Notes: generated from the letters alone by a model not told the origin. Positions 18,159 through 29,767 are shown, counted from the stretch's first letter. The stretch is DNA of 64,000 nucleotides from Tsukamurella conjunctivitidis (GCF_007858475.1 NZ_VIGX01000003.1:248001-312000), one strand, 5' to 3'. Numbers and translations: made by a program.

Positions 18159-18776
18159 CTACTGCCAGACGAAGCCGTCGGGATCGGTGAGGGCGCCGAG
18201 GGCACCGTCGACGAGGATGCGGTGCGAGCCGCTGCCCTCCTGCGGCACTCCGGCGTCCTTCGCGGCGGCCTTGCGCCCGTAGAGCGCGAGCTTCACGGCG
18301 CCGGGTTCGGCGTCGAACTCGACGTACTTGCGGCCGAAGCTCTTCGCCACCGAGAGCCCACGCTCGACGTAGAAGGCCTTGGTCGCGGCGACGTCGTCGA
18401 CGCCGAGCAGCAGCACCGTGTCATCGACGGTCCGCAGCGGAGCGCCGGTGTTCTTCTTCGACGACGAGGCGATCTTCCAGAGGGTGCCGTCGGGCGCACG
18501 GAAGACGCCGCCGTAGCCCCAGAAGGACATCCGTGCGGGCTTGATCTCCGTCGCCCCCGCCGCGATCGCGGGGGCGACGAAGGAGTCCACGACCGCCGGC
18601 TCGGCCACGACCAGCGAGATCACGAAGCCGCGGAAGCCGGTGGACGGCTCCGTGGAGACCGTGGTGCGCATGCCGTGGTCAGGGCCGAAGGCGGTGTCGT
18701 AGAAGGCCTGGGCTGCGGCGGGGTCGGCCACCTCCAGGGTGAGGGACCGGATCGGGGCGGAGAGCGAGGTTGTCAT
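18159..18776 (-). CDS. VOC (glyoxalase/bleomycin resistance) family protein
   Basis: 205 residues with two tandem beta-alpha-beta-beta-beta modules (about 8-120 and 130-205). The N-terminal half begins SLTLEVADPAAAQAFYDTAFG and the second half has VLLLGVDDVAATKAFYVERGL, both classical vicinal-oxygen-chelate starts. Family members are metalloenzymes or binding proteins for small aromatic or electrophilic compounds. The substrate is unknown. It is monocistronic between two minus-strand genes and starts at ATG 18776. Confidence 0.85.
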   Translation of the reverse strand: MTTSLSAPIRSLTLEVADPAAAQAFYDTAFGPDHGMRTTVSTEPSTGFRGFVISLVVAEPAVVDSFVAPAIAAGATEIKPARMSFWGYGGVFRAPDGTLWKIASSSKKNTGAPLRTVDDTVLLLGVDDVAATKAFYVERGLSVAKSFGRKYVEFDAEPGAVKLALYGRKAAAKDAGVPQEGSGSHRILVDGALGALTDPDGFVWQ

Positions 18777-18842
18777 GCCTGCAACGCTATGAGCTGCGCT
18801 TTCGGTGCGCTTCTCGATTCCTGACCGATCCGGCCCCGCCGC

Positions 18843-19067
18843 TCAGCCGCGGTAGCGGAAGACGATCCGGCCGCGGGTGAGGTCGTACGGGCTGATCTCC
18901 ACGAGCACCCGGTCGAGCGGCACGATCTTGATGTAGTTCTTCCGGATCTTCCCGCTGATGTGCGCGAGCACGACGTGGCCGTTGTCCAGCTCGACGCGGA
19001 ACGTCGCGTTCCGGAGCCCCTCGACGACGGTGCCGGCGGCCTCGATGCCGCGTGCGGTCTTCGTCAT
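18843..19067 (-). CDS. Translation initiation factor IF-1 paralogue
   Basis: 74 residues forming an S1/OB-fold IF-1: [35 protein letters not shown], and the terminal [18 protein letters not shown]-1 binds the 30S A site during initiation. Actinobacterial infA normally lies beside rpmJ and rpsM; here it is alone with an unrelated upstream gene, and the sequence departs from the mycobacterial type at many positions (for example TARGIEAAG at the N-terminus). I therefore read it as a second, accessory IF-1. Its ATG overlaps the stop of the upstream gene (ATGA), so the two are translationally coupled. Confidence 0.85.
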   Translation of the reverse strand: MTKTARGIEAAGTVVEGLRNATFRVELDNGHVVLAHISGKIRKNYIKIVPLDRVLVEISPYDLTRGRIVFRYRG

Positions 19068-19522
19068 GGCCGCACCAGCTCGACGGTGGTCTCGACCGCG
19101 CGTCCGCCGGCCTGCTCGATCACGGCCACGGCGGCACCGTCCGCCGGGTCCGCCTGCGCCGCGAGGAAGGGCTCGACGCCGGGCGCGGACCGGACCCGCC
19201 AAGCCCCGGGCGGAGTGACGGCGGGAGGCGGATCGAGCGGGATGCGGTACAGCGTCTCGCGCCGGTGCGGGGCGAAGCCGTGGCGGCGCCACGCGGCGAG
19301 CTGTTCGGCGTCGCCGTCCGCCACGAGGGTGCGCAGCGGCGGCGGCAGCTCGGCGAGGAGGGTCGAGGCCAGCAGGTCGAAAGCCGTTGCGCTCCAGGCG
19401 TCGATGCTGATGAATCCGGCGCGTCGCGACGGGCCGCCACGGCCGATGATGCGGCCGTCGGCGTCGACGGCGAGCCAGTCGCCGTCGCCCGCCCGCCGCA
19501 GGGTGAGAGGGGAATCGTTCAT
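19064..19522 (-). CDS. Hypothetical protein coupled to IF-1 paralogue
   Basis: 152 residues, soluble. The N-terminus [27 protein letters not shown] and a central [31 protein letters not shown] resemble the strand-helix pattern of GNAT-type proteins, in particular the segment where a target-helix Arg-His-Gly-Phe precedes the last strands. No acetyl-CoA P-loop of the QxxGxG/A type is obvious, so I do not call it an acetyltransferase. It is the first gene of a two-gene unit with the IF-1 paralogue, and shares a 222-base divergent promoter region with the disulfide oxidoreductase gene. Confidence 0.6.
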   Translation of the reverse strand: MNDSPLTLRRAGDGDWLAVDADGRIIGRGGPSRRAGFISIDAWSATAFDLLASTLLAELPPPLRTLVADGDAEQLAAWRRHGFAPHRRETLYRIPLDPPPAVTPPGAWRVRSAPGVEPFLAAQADPADGAAVAVIEQAGGRAVETTVELVRP

Positions 19523-19607
19523 GGTGTTGCCTTCCAGGAATGCCTGCGTGCGGCGCTCCTGGTGGTGACACCTAGGTCGACCGTGAGAACGGAGGGAGCA
19601 CCCACAT

Positions 19608-19622
19608 GCGTGAAACGTTCAC
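19608..19622. promoter_or_regulatory. Palindrome in divergent promoter region
   Basis: CGTGAAACGTTCACG is an inverted repeat (arms CGTGAA/TTCACG around a 3-base centre) between the IF-1-paralogue operon and the disulfide-oxidoreductase gene. Its symmetry and position suggest a dimeric-regulator site. No regulator can be named. Confidence 0.4.
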
Positions 19623-19744
19623 GGGTCTCACCTCCTTCGGCCGGTCACGGTTGCCTGCAGCGTATCCCCCGGCCGCGTTCGCCCGCATCCCCTTTTCCGT
19701 GGGCCGCCGGCCGGCGCACGTACGGTGGGCGAAGGAGGTGCGTC

Positions 19745-21154
19745 ATGGACGAATTCGACGTGATCGTGATCGGCGGCGGGCCGGTGGGCGAGAACGTGGC
19801 CGACCGGGTCGTGCGCGGCGGCCTCACCGCCGCGCTCGTGGAGAGCGAGAGGTTCGGCGGCGAGTGCTCCTACTGGGCGTGCATGCCGTCGAAGGCCCTG
19901 CTCCGCCCCGGCCAGGCCCTGCACGACGCACAGCACGTGCGCGGCGCCCTCGCGGGCGGGGCGGCCCTCGATCCGGCGGAGGTCTTCGCCCGACGGGACG
20001 CCGTGGTCCGGAACTGGGACGACGCGGGCCAGGTGCAGTGGGCGAACACCGCGGGGATCACCACGATCCGGGGTCGCGGCCGGCTCGCCGGACCGCGCCG
20101 GGTCACTGTCGTCGGGCCCGACGGTGCCGAGACCGCCCTCACTGCGCGACAGGCCGTGGTGGTCGCGACGGGCACCGATGCGGCGGTGCCCGACGTTCCC
20201 GGCCTGCGCGATGCGCGGCCGTGGACCAGCCGCGAGGCGACGAGCGCGCACGCCGCCCCCGGGCGGCTCGCGGTGATCGGCGGCGGCGTGGTCGCGGCCG
20301 AGATGGCCACCGCCTACGCGGGCCTCGGATCGCGGGTGACGCTGCTCGCGCGCAGTGGGCTGCTCACGAATCTCGAACCCTTCGCCGGCGAGGCGGTGGG
20401 CGACGGACTGCGGGCCCTCGGCGTCGACGTGGTGACCGGCGAATCCCCGACGCGCGTGACGCGCCAGGGCGGCGAGGTGACGATCGAGACCTCGGGCGGG
20501 CGCACCGTCGTGGCCGACGGGGTACTGGCCGCCACGGGGCGGGCACCGCGCACCGTCGACCTGGGGCTGGAGACCGTCGGACTGGAGCCGGGTTCGTGGC
20601 TCTCCGTCGACGACACGATGCTGGTGGAGGGTTTCGATTGGCTGTACGCGGCGGGCGATGTGAACCACCGGGCGCTGCTGACGCACCAGGGCAAGTACCA
20701 GGCACGGGCCGCGGGCGCCGCGATCGCGGCGCGCGCTCGCGGCGCAAGCGTGGACGACGAACCCTGGGGCGCCCAGGTGGCGACGGCGGACCACACCGCG
20801 GTGCCACAGGTGATCTTCACGGAGCCGGAGGTCGCGGCGATCGGCGTGACGGAGGCGCAGGCGCGCGAGGCGGGCACCGACATCGCGGTGGTCGACTACG
20901 ACCTCGGCTGGGTCGCCGGCGCGAGCCTGTACGCCGACGGCTACGCGGGCCGCGCGCGGATGGTCGTCGACGAGGGCCGTGGGGTGGTGATCGGCATGAC
21001 GCTCGTGGGGCCGGCAGTGGCGGAACTCCTGCACGCGGCGACGATCGCGGTGGTCGGCGAGGTGCCGGTCGACCGGCTGTGGCACGCCGTACCCGCATAT
21101 CCGACGATCAGCGAGGTGTGGCTGCGACTACTCGAGGCCTACCGGGACCGGTGA
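19745..21154 (+). CDS. FAD-dependent pyridine nucleotide-disulfide oxidoreductase
   Basis: 469 residues, laid out like dihydrolipoamide dehydrogenase: FAD motif VIGGGPVGENVADR (about 8-21), redox pair GECSYWACMPSK (Cys about 41 and 46), NAD(P) motif VIGGGVVAAEMATAYAGLG (about 178-196), second FAD motif YAAGDVNH (about 300) and a dimerisation domain. The redox cysteines are spaced CxxxxC as usual. The active-site His of the terminal HPT-x-x-E motif is replaced: the sequence reads PAYPTISEVW, with Tyr in place of His. This variant occurs in a group of actinobacterial Lpd-like oxidoreductases whose substrate is unclear, so I do not call it lpd. Start ATG 19745 is preceded by GGAGGTG. Confidence 0.88.
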   Translation: MDEFDVIVIGGGPVGENVADRVVRGGLTAALVESERFGGECSYWACMPSKALLRPGQALHDAQHVRGALAGGAALDPAEVFARRDAVVRNWDDAGQVQWANTAGITTIRGRGRLAGPRRVTVVGPDGAETALTARQAVVVATGTDAAVPDVPGLRDARPWTSREATSAHAAPGRLAVIGGGVVAAEMATAYAGLGSRVTLLARSGLLTNLEPFAGEAVGDGLRALGVDVVTGESPTRVTRQGGEVTIETSGGRTVVADGVLAATGRAPRTVDLGLETVGLEPGSWLSVDDTMLVEGFDWLYAAGDVNHRALLTHQGKYQARAAGAAIAARARGASVDDEPWGAQVATADHTAVPQVIFTEPEVAAIGVTEAQAREAGTDIAVVDYDLGWVAGASLYADGYAGRARMVVDEGRGVVIGMTLVGPAVAELLHAATIAVVGEVPVDRLWHAVPAYPTISEVWLRLLEAYRDR

Positions 21155-21169
21155 GGCCGAAGGGGACCG

Positions 21170-21246
21170 TGGTGCGCGCGGAGGGACTCGAACCCCCGAC
21201 AGCCGGTGTGTAAGACCGGAACTCTAACCAACTGAGCTACACGCGC
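21170..21246 (-). tRNA. tRNA-Val (TAC)
   Basis: The minus strand folds into a complete cloverleaf: acceptor GCGCGTG/CGCGCGC, D-arm GCTCAGTTGGTTAGAG, anticodon loop CTTACAC with anticodon TAC, T-arm GGGGGTTCGAGTCCC, and an encoded CCA (revcomp of 21170-21172). Its 5' end overlaps the last codons and stop of ahpE on the same strand by 10 bases. Confidence 0.95.
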
Positions 21247-21737
21247 TTGCCGGTCGAAGATAGCGCAGCGAGGGCGTCTTCCCAAAGCGACTGATCGCGC
21301 GGCACCCCGGGCTCGTTCATCTCGGAGAACCGGACCACCCCCTCGCGGTCGATCACGAAGGTGCCGCGGTTGGGGTAACCGTTCTTGTCGTTGAGCACCC
21401 CGTACGCACGTGCGACGTCGCCGTGCGGCCAGAAGTCCGAGAGGACCGGGAAGAGGTAGCCCTGCGAGCCGGACCACACCTTGTGCGTGGGCGGCGGGCC
21501 GACCGAGACGGCGAGGACGGCGGCATCGTCGTTCTCGAACGACGGCAGGGAGTCGCGGATGCCGCCCAGTTCACTCTCGCAGGTGCCGGTGAAGGCCAGC
21601 GGGAAGAAGACGAGCAGCACGTTCTTGCGTCCGCGATAGGACTCCAGCGAGACCGGACGGTTGTTCTGGTCACGGAGGGTGAACGACGGGGCCTCGGCAC
21701 CGACGGGAAGCGGACCGTCGACCTGGGGAGAGGTCAC
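21237..21737 (-). CDS. ahpE: One-cysteine peroxiredoxin AhpE
   Basis: 166 residues. The peroxidatic site FPLAFTGTCESELGGIRD (Cys about 57) is the signature of the actinobacterial AhpE class, which reduces peroxides and peroxynitrite and is recycled by mycothiol or mycoredoxin. GYLFPVLSDFWPHGDVARAYGV is the conserved dimer region. The GTG start at 21737 overlaps the stop of the DUF3052 gene by 4 bases; an ATG start is not available nearby. Its last codons and TAG stop (21237-21239) lie inside the tRNA-Val sequence, so tRNA processing would cut the mRNA within the coding end unless transcripts differ. Confidence 0.92.
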   Translation of the reverse strand: MTSPQVDGPLPVGAEAPSFTLRDQNNRPVSLESYRGRKNVLLVFFPLAFTGTCESELGGIRDSLPSFENDDAAVLAVSVGPPPTHKVWSGSQGYLFPVLSDFWPHGDVARAYGVLNDKNGYPNRGTFVIDREGVVRFSEMNEPGVPRDQSLWEDALAALSSTGKRV

Positions 21738-22150
21738 CTCTTGGCCACGCGGCCGGTCTTCGGCTGGACCAGGCGCGAGCCGATCCACGACCCCAGATTG
21801 GTCGACGAGGTCTGGGTGAGACCCGCGGTCGGCGCCGCCTCGGCGATCTCGCTGGGCTGCACGTGACCCGGCTGGCCGGTCTTGGGGCTGAGCACCCAGA
21901 CGTAGCCGTCGTCGGACAGCGGGGTAATCACGTCCATCAGCGTGTCGACCAGGTCGCCGTCGTCGTCGCGCCACCAGAGCACGACCACGTCGATCACCTC
22001 ATCGGTGTCCTCGTCGAGCATCTCCGCGCCGGTCAGTTCCTCGATGGCAAGCCGCAGGTCGTCGTCGGTGTCGTCGTCCCAACCGATCTCCTGCACGATG
22101 TTGCCGGGCTGCAGGCCCATCTTCTGGGCGAATGACCCATTCGTGGACAC
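21734..22150 (-). CDS. DUF3052 family protein
   Basis: 138 residues, acidic. MGLQPGNIVQEIGWDDDTDDDLR (about 11-33), VVVLWWRDDDGDLVDTLMDV and SPKTGQPGHVQPSEIAEAAPTAGL match DUF3052, a small actinobacterial family of unknown function. In mycobacteria the counterpart also lies between aceE and ahpE. The GTG start at 22150 follows GAGGAGG by about 10 bases, a strong ribosome site that decides against the longer frame. Divergent from aceE. Confidence 0.87.
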   Translation of the reverse strand: MSTNGSFAQKMGLQPGNIVQEIGWDDDTDDDLRLAIEELTGAEMLDEDTDEVIDVVVLWWRDDDGDLVDTLMDVITPLSDDGYVWVLSPKTGQPGHVQPSEIAEAAPTAGLTQTSSTNLGSWIGSRLVQPKTGRVAKR

Positions 22151-22398
22151 CGGTGGGAGCCTCCTCGCGTTCGCGCGGACGGCCCGTTGCCACCCGCATA
22201 GCACTGTTCGGTGCCAACTTACGGCACCTGCGCCCGCGCGCAAGCGGGGTACGCCGAACTCGCGCTGCGGACCTGCCGAATTCCACCACGCGGAATACGA
22301 CTGTCGAGTAACTTTCGAATGCGGCAGGATGGGATCTGCGACACACCGCACACCCCTGGCATACCCAGCACCGCCTTCGCGACCCGTGAGGAGCACCA
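22151..22398. promoter_or_regulatory. Divergent promoter region of DUF3052-ahpE and aceE, with inverted repeat
   Basis: This 248-base gap separates the divergent DUF3052 and aceE genes and must hold both promoters. An inverted repeat GGTGCC-N7-GGCACC lies at 22210-22228. GAGGAG at 22388-22393 is the aceE ribosome site. I see no convincing riboswitch or extra gene. Confidence 0.5.
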
Positions 22399-25209
<2,811 letters not shown>

Positions 25210-25215
25210 GACTCC

Positions 25216-26505
25216 ATGACCGCTGATACGGGCTCGTTCCCCCTCCCCGGGAAGCCGGGGAAGGGGAGCTTCAACCGGAAGCGTCCCGAGCCTCGCGACG
25301 TCCTGCCCGAGGCGATCCTCGCCAGGATCCGCCAGTACTCGGGCCGCGTCGCGACCGAGGCGGTGCGCTCCATGGAGGAGCAACTGCCGTACTTCGCGGA
25401 TCTGGAGGCCAGCCAGCGGGCGTCGATCCAGCTGGTCGTCCAGACCGCGGTGGTCAACTTCGCGGAGTGGATCGAGAACCCGAGCAACGTCGAGTACACC
25501 GTCGCCTCGTTCCAGACGGTGCCGCAGGACCTGGCCCGCAAGGTCTCGCTCCTGCAGACCGTCGAAATGGTCCGCGTGGCGATGGAGTTCTTCGAGCGCT
25601 GGCTGCCCCTGCTGGCGCGCAACGAGGACCAGCTCATCGCGCTCACCGAGGCGGTGCTGCGGTACGGCCGGGAGATCGGCTTCGGTGCCGCCTCGATCTA
25701 CGCCTCGGCCGCCGAGGCCCGGGGCGCGTGGGACTCCCGGATGGAGGCGCTGGTGGTCGACGCAGTGGTCCGCGGCGACACCGGCGCCAACCTGCTCTCG
25801 CGGGCCGCCGCGCTGAATTGGGACCCCGTGGCCTCCGCCACGGTCATCGTCGGCAACCCGCCGCCGGACCAGAACGTCTCCGTGGCCGGATCGGTCCACG
25901 ACACGGCGCGGTCCCACGGCCGGTCGGCGCTGGCCGTTGTGCAAGGCACCAAATTGGTGGTCATCGTCAGTGGCGCCGTGACCTCCGGCGACCCCTTCGC
26001 GGACGCGCTCATGCTGCACTTCGCCGACGGGCCCGTTGTGATCGGGCACACCACCCCGACGCTGGAGGACGCCCACGCCTCGGCGGTCGAGGCCATCGCG
26101 GGCGTCAACGCCGTCGCGGGCTGGCCGGGCGCTCCACGCCCGGTGCACAGCTGGGAGCTACTGCCCGAGCGCGCACTGATCGGCGACACGCACGCCGGCC
26201 GCACCCTCTACGAACTCCTGGTGAAGCCGCTCGAGGAGGCGGGTTCGGCCCTATCCGACACGCTGGACGCCTACCTGGACTCGGGCGGTGCGGTCGAGTC
26301 GTGCGCCCGCGAGTTGTTCGTCCACCCCAACACCGTGCGGTACCGACTGAAGAAGATCGCCGAGATCACCGGGCGCGATCCGCAGGACCCGCGCGACGCC
26401 TTCGTGCTGCGCGTGGCGGCGACGATCGGGCGCCTCGCGGCCGCCAATCCGGACCGCTTCACCCCCGCCGCTATGACGCGAATCACAGATATCTCGCTGA
26501 GCTAA
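25216..26505 (+). CDS. PucR-type transcriptional regulator of fatty-acid synthesis (FasR/FabR-like)
   Basis: 429 residues. The C-terminus holds the PucR-type helix-turn-helix: CARELFVHPNTVRYRLKKI (about 357-375) followed by GRDPQDPRDAFVLRVAATIGRL. The upstream GGDEF-like regulatory region covers about 190-340. The orthologue in M. tuberculosis (Rv2242) has the same neighbours. In Streptomyces a PucR-like activator (FasR/FabR) sits directly upstream of fabD and controls the fab operon, so control of fabD-acpM-kasA is the likely role here; this is by analogy. Start ATG 25216. Confidence 0.85.
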   Translation: MTADTGSFPLPGKPGKGSFNRKRPEPRDVLPEAILARIRQYSGRVATEAVRSMEEQLPYFADLEASQRASIQLVVQTAVVNFAEWIENPSNVEYTVASFQTVPQDLARKVSLLQTVEMVRVAMEFFERWLPLLARNEDQLIALTEAVLRYGREIGFGAASIYASAAEARGAWDSRMEALVVDAVVRGDTGANLLSRAAALNWDPVASATVIVGNPPPDQNVSVAGSVHDTARSHGRSALAVVQGTKLVVIVSGAVTSGDPFADALMLHFADGPVVIGHTTPTLEDAHASAVEAIAGVNAVAGWPGAPRPVHSWELLPERALIGDTHAGRTLYELLVKPLEEAGSALSDTLDAYLDSGGAVESCARELFVHPNTVRYRLKKIAEITGRDPQDPRDAFVLRVAATIGRLAAANPDRFTPAAMTRITDISLS

Positions 26506-26642
26506 TCCAGTCACATATAACACTCTGGTAACAGGCAGGACTCGCTGAGCAGCACTTTTGTGGAAACCCCACAAATTCGATGAGTCAGGTTCTCAGGCTC
26601 CAACACCTTCTTTTCAGGTTCCCGGGGTGTTTCCTGGTACAC

Positions 26643-27545
26643 GTGATTGCACTGCTCGCACCCGGACAGGGTTCCCAGAAGCCCGGCATGCTGACCGCAT
26701 GGCTCGATCAGCCTTCTGCCGTGGAGCGCCTCCGCGCATGGTCCGAGATCGCCGATCTCGACCTGGTCCGCCTCGGCACCATCGCCGAGGCCGACGAGAT
26801 CACGGACACCGCCGTGACGCAGCCCCTCGTGGTGGCCGCCGCTCTGCTCGCCTTCGAGCAGATGGGCGCGCAGCCGTCGGACACGGTCGTCGCCGGCCAC
26901 TCCGTCGGTGAGCTCGCCGCCGCCGCCGTCGCCGGTGTCATCACCGCCGACGAGGCCGTCCGCCTGGCCGCGATCCGCGGTCGCGCGATGGCCGCGGCGT
27001 GCGCGCTGGTCCCCACATCGATGACCGCCGTGCTCGGCGGCGACGAGGCGGACGTCCTCGCCACCCTCGAGTCCTTCGACCTGATCCCGGCCAACATGAA
27101 CGCCTCCGGGCAGATCGTGGCCGCGGGCACCGTCGAGAACCTGCAGAAGCTGGCCGACAACGCCCCCGAGAAGGCGCGCCTGCGCCCGCTCGCCGTGGCC
27201 GGTGCCTTCCACACCGAGTTCATGGCTCCCGCGCAGGAAGCCGTCGCGGCCGCCGCGCAGAGCATCGTTCCGCGCGACCCGCAGCTCACGCTGCTGTCGA
27301 ACCGCGACGGCAAGCCCGTCACCTCCGGCGAGACCGCCCTGGCGCAGATCGTCGCCCAGGTCACCCGCCCGGTGCGCTGGGATCTGTGCACCGCCACGAT
27401 GCGTGAGGCCGAGGTCTCGATGGTCGTGGAGCTGCCCCCCGCCGGTGCCCTCGTGGGTATCGCGAAGCGCGAGCTCAAGGGTGTGCCGCAGGTCGCCGTC
27501 AAGACCCCGGCCGACCTGACCGAGCTGCTCGCCTCCGCGCAGTAG
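26643..27545 (+). CDS. fabD: Malonyl-CoA:ACP transacylase
   Basis: 300 residues. LLAPGQGSQKPGM (about 4-16), nucleophile motif VAGHSVGELAA (Ser about 85) and GAFHTEFMAPA (His about 192) are the canonical FabD elements; it loads malonate on ACP for FAS-II chain extension. The GTG at 26643 starts the family-typical sequence IALLAPGQG; the open frame extends 21 codons further without similarity. The 137-base gap from the regulator gene includes AT-rich DNA (26505-26580) that could hold a promoter. First of three FAS-II genes in the order fabD, acpM, kasA. Confidence 0.95.
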   Translation: MIALLAPGQGSQKPGMLTAWLDQPSAVERLRAWSEIADLDLVRLGTIAEADEITDTAVTQPLVVAAALLAFEQMGAQPSDTVVAGHSVGELAAAAVAGVITADEAVRLAAIRGRAMAAACALVPTSMTAVLGGDEADVLATLESFDLIPANMNASGQIVAAGTVENLQKLADNAPEKARLRPLAVAGAFHTEFMAPAQEAVAAAAQSIVPRDPQLTLLSNRDGKPVTSGETALAQIVAQVTRPVRWDLCTATMREAEVSMVVELPPAGALVGIAKRELKGVPQVAVKTPADLTELLASAQ

Positions 27546-27664
27546 CAGAAGACCACCCGACGGGCCGCCCGGCACCGTCGGAACCCGCGGCGCACGCCGC
27601 CGCACGGATAGACTCCCGTCTCCGCGAAATCGCGGGTCGGGTCACACAAGGAAAGGGACCCACT

Positions 27665-27970
27665 GTGGCCACCAGCCAGGACGAAATCGTCGCCGCCATC
27701 GCCGAGATCATCGAAGAGGTCACCGGCATCGAGCCTTCCGAGGTCACCCTGAACAAGGCGTTCATCGACGACCTGGACATCGACTCGCTGTCGATGGTCG
27801 AGATCGCCGTGCAGCTCGAGGACAAGTACGGCGTCAAGGTGCCGGACGAGGACCTCGCGGGCCTGAAGACCGTGGGCGACGCCGTCGCGTACATCCAGAA
27901 GCTCGAGGCCGAGAACACCGAGCTCGCCGCCGAGCTCAAGGGCAAGTACGAGGCCGAGAAGGGCAAGTAA
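27665..27970 (+). CDS. acpM: Meromycolate-extension acyl carrier protein
   Basis: 101 residues. The phosphopantetheine site is DIDSLSMVE (Ser about 41). After the normal 80-residue ACP fold comes a charged tail, [23 protein letters not shown], as in mycobacterial AcpM and unlike ordinary 75-80-residue ACPs; this is one reason to assign the organism to the mycolate producers. GTG start at 27665 preceded by GGAAAGGGA. Four bases separate it from kasA. It carries growing acyl chains in FAS-II mycolic-acid precursor synthesis. Confidence 0.95.
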   Translation: MATSQDEIVAAIAEIIEEVTGIEPSEVTLNKAFIDDLDIDSLSMVEIAVQLEDKYGVKVPDEDLAGLKTVGDAVAYIQKLEAENTELAAELKGKYEAEKGK

Positions 27971-27974
27971 GCCC

Positions 27975-29282
27975 TTGTCATCGCTGAGGAATTTCTCGAC
28001 GCTGGGGGGTGAGTTCCCCAGTGTCGTCGTCACCGCCATCGAGCTGACCACGTCGATCGGAGTCGATACCGACTCCACCTGGCAGGGACTGCTCGCCGGC
28101 AAGAGCGGCATCCGTCCGCTCCAGGGCGATTTCATCGGCGTGCAGATCCCCGATCTGCCGGTGCGGTTCGGCGGCCAGCTGCTGTCGGACCCGTCGGACG
28201 ACGTGCCTGAGCGGCCAGACCGCCAGCACGCCGGGGACATCAGCAAGCAGCACGTGTCGAAGCGGCGCATGTCCTACGTCGAGCAGGTCTCCCATGTGAT
28301 GACCAAGCGACTGTGGGACAACGCCGGACGTCCGGATGTCGATCCGACTCGCCTCGCGGCGGTCGTCGGCACCGGGCTCGGCGGCGGCGAGACGATGGTG
28401 CAGGCCGTGGACGCTCTCCGCGACTCCGGCGTGCGCAAGGTCTCGCCGTTCGCCGTGCAGATGTCCATGCCGAACGGCGCCTGCGCCGTCTCGGCACTGG
28501 AGATCGGCGCCCGCGCGGGCGCCATCGCACCGGTCTCGGCCTGCTCGACCGGCAACGAGGCCATCGCGCACGCCTGGCGCCAGATCGTTCTCGGCGACGC
28601 CGACATCGCGGTCTGCGGAGGCGTGGAGGGCCGGATCGACTCGCCGCCCATCGCGTCCTTCGCGATGATGCGCGCGCTGTCGACCCGCAACGACGACCCG
28701 CAGGCCGCCTCGCGCCCGTTCGACAAGGACCGCGACGGCTTCGTCTTCGGCGAGGCCCAGGCACTCATGATCATCGAGACCGAGGAGCACGCCCTGGCGC
28801 GCGGCGCGAAGCCGATCGCCCGGCTCCTCGGCGCCGGCATCACCTCCGACGGCTACCACATGGTGTCGCCGGACGTGGAGGGCGGCGGAGCGGCGCGCGC
28901 GATGAAGCGGGCGATGGAGACCGCGGGCCTGTCCCGCTCCGACATCGACTTCATCAACGCGCACGCCACGGCCACACCGATCGGTGACACCGCGGAGGCG
29001 AAGGCGATCAACGCCGTCGTCGGCACGGATGCCGCGATCTACGCACCCAAGGGCGCGCTGGGCCACTCCATCGGCGCCGTCGGCGCTCTCGAGGCCGCCC
29101 TGACGGTGCTCTCGATCCGGGACGGGATCATCCCGCCCACGCTGAACCTGGAGAACCAGGATCCCGAGATCGAGCTCGACGTGGTCCACGGTGCCGCCCG
29201 CAAGGGCGACATCACCTACGCGCTGAACAACTCCTTCGGGTTCGGCGGCCACAACGTGGCGCTGGCGTTCGGCAAGTACTGA
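27975..29282 (+). CDS. kasA: Beta-ketoacyl-ACP synthase KasA
   Basis: 435 residues. Condensing-enzyme triad: Cys in [11 protein letters not shown] (about 192), His in [11 protein letters not shown] (about 334) and His in GALGHSIGA (about 369). It closely follows mycobacterial KasA (for example [11 protein letters not shown]-like and [16 protein letters not shown] blocks) and elongates AcpM-bound meromycolate chains. The start is taken as TTG 27975, four bases after acpM; the first ~15 residues are not conserved. In M. tuberculosis kasB and accD6 follow; here a terminator and an unrelated minus-strand gene follow instead. Confidence 0.95.
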   Translation: MSSLRNFSTLGGEFPSVVVTAIELTTSIGVDTDSTWQGLLAGKSGIRPLQGDFIGVQIPDLPVRFGGQLLSDPSDDVPERPDRQHAGDISKQHVSKRRMSYVEQVSHVMTKRLWDNAGRPDVDPTRLAAVVGTGLGGGETMVQAVDALRDSGVRKVSPFAVQMSMPNGACAVSALEIGARAGAIAPVSACSTGNEAIAHAWRQIVLGDADIAVCGGVEGRIDSPPIASFAMMRALSTRNDDPQAASRPFDKDRDGFVFGEAQALMIIETEEHALARGAKPIARLLGAGITSDGYHMVSPDVEGGGAARAMKRAMETAGLSRSDIDFINAHATATPIGDTAEAKAINAVVGTDAAIYAPKGALGHSIGAVGALEAALTVLSIRDGIIPPTLNLENQDPEIELDVVHGAARKGDITYALNNSFGFGGHNVALAFGKY

Positions 29283-29292
29283 CGTTTCTCCA

Positions 29293-29330
29293 GAAGCCGG
29301 TCGTCGGGGACAACCCCGGCGGCCGGTTTC
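29293..29330 (+). terminator. Terminator after kasA
   Basis: Imperfect hairpin GAAGCCGG...CGGGG-acaa-CCCCG...CCGGTTTC, 10 bases downstream of the kasA stop and followed by GCATTTC. It separates convergent genes and could act in both directions. Confidence 0.6.
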
Positions 29331-29347
29331 GCATTTCCCGGCGGTGA

Positions 29348-29767
29348 CTACATCGTCAGGTCGGCGCCGAGCCAGTGCTCGGGTTCGAGGACCACGGTGA
29401 GGTGCTCCCCCAACTGGCCGAAGGCGAACTCGAGGTAGCCCTCGAGCTCGGCGCCGGAGAGGTACCGGGCCGCCATCGCCCGGATCTCGTCGTCGGTGGA
29501 GGGCCGCGATTCGGCGACGGCCCCCTCCACGCTCACGTACATCGTGCGCGGTTCGACGGTGTCGACCATCAGCGAGAAACGCCCCGCTGCGGACAGCGCC
29601 GTCGCCTTGCGGGAGCCGACACCGATGGTGATCCACGGCTTCCCGCCGGGCTCGTAGGCGTACCAGACGGGCACGGTGAGCGGACCGCGACCGGGTTCGG
29701 CGACGGAGAACGCCGCGACGTGGGGTTGTGCGAGGAATTCCTGCTTCTCGGATGCTGAGAGTGCCAT
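29348..29767 (-). CDS. Pyridoxamine 5'-phosphate oxidase family protein (FMN/F420-binding fold)
   Basis: 139 residues, split-barrel flavin-binding fold. The pattern FLAQPHVAAFSVAEPGRGPLTVPVWYAYE, then ITIGVGSRKATALSAAGRFSLMVD and YVSVEGAV matches small actinobacterial PPOX-family proteins, several of which bind F420 or haem rather than FMN. No specific substrate can be assigned. The start ATG 29767 is preferred over ATG 29806 because similarity begins at ALSASEKQEFL. It converges with kasA across the terminator. Confidence 0.85.
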   Translation of the reverse strand: MALSASEKQEFLAQPHVAAFSVAEPGRGPLTVPVWYAYEPGGKPWITIGVGSRKATALSAAGRFSLMVDTVEPRTMYVSVEGAVAESRPSTDDEIRAMAARYLSGAELEGYLEFAFGQLGEHLTVVLEPEHWLGADLTM

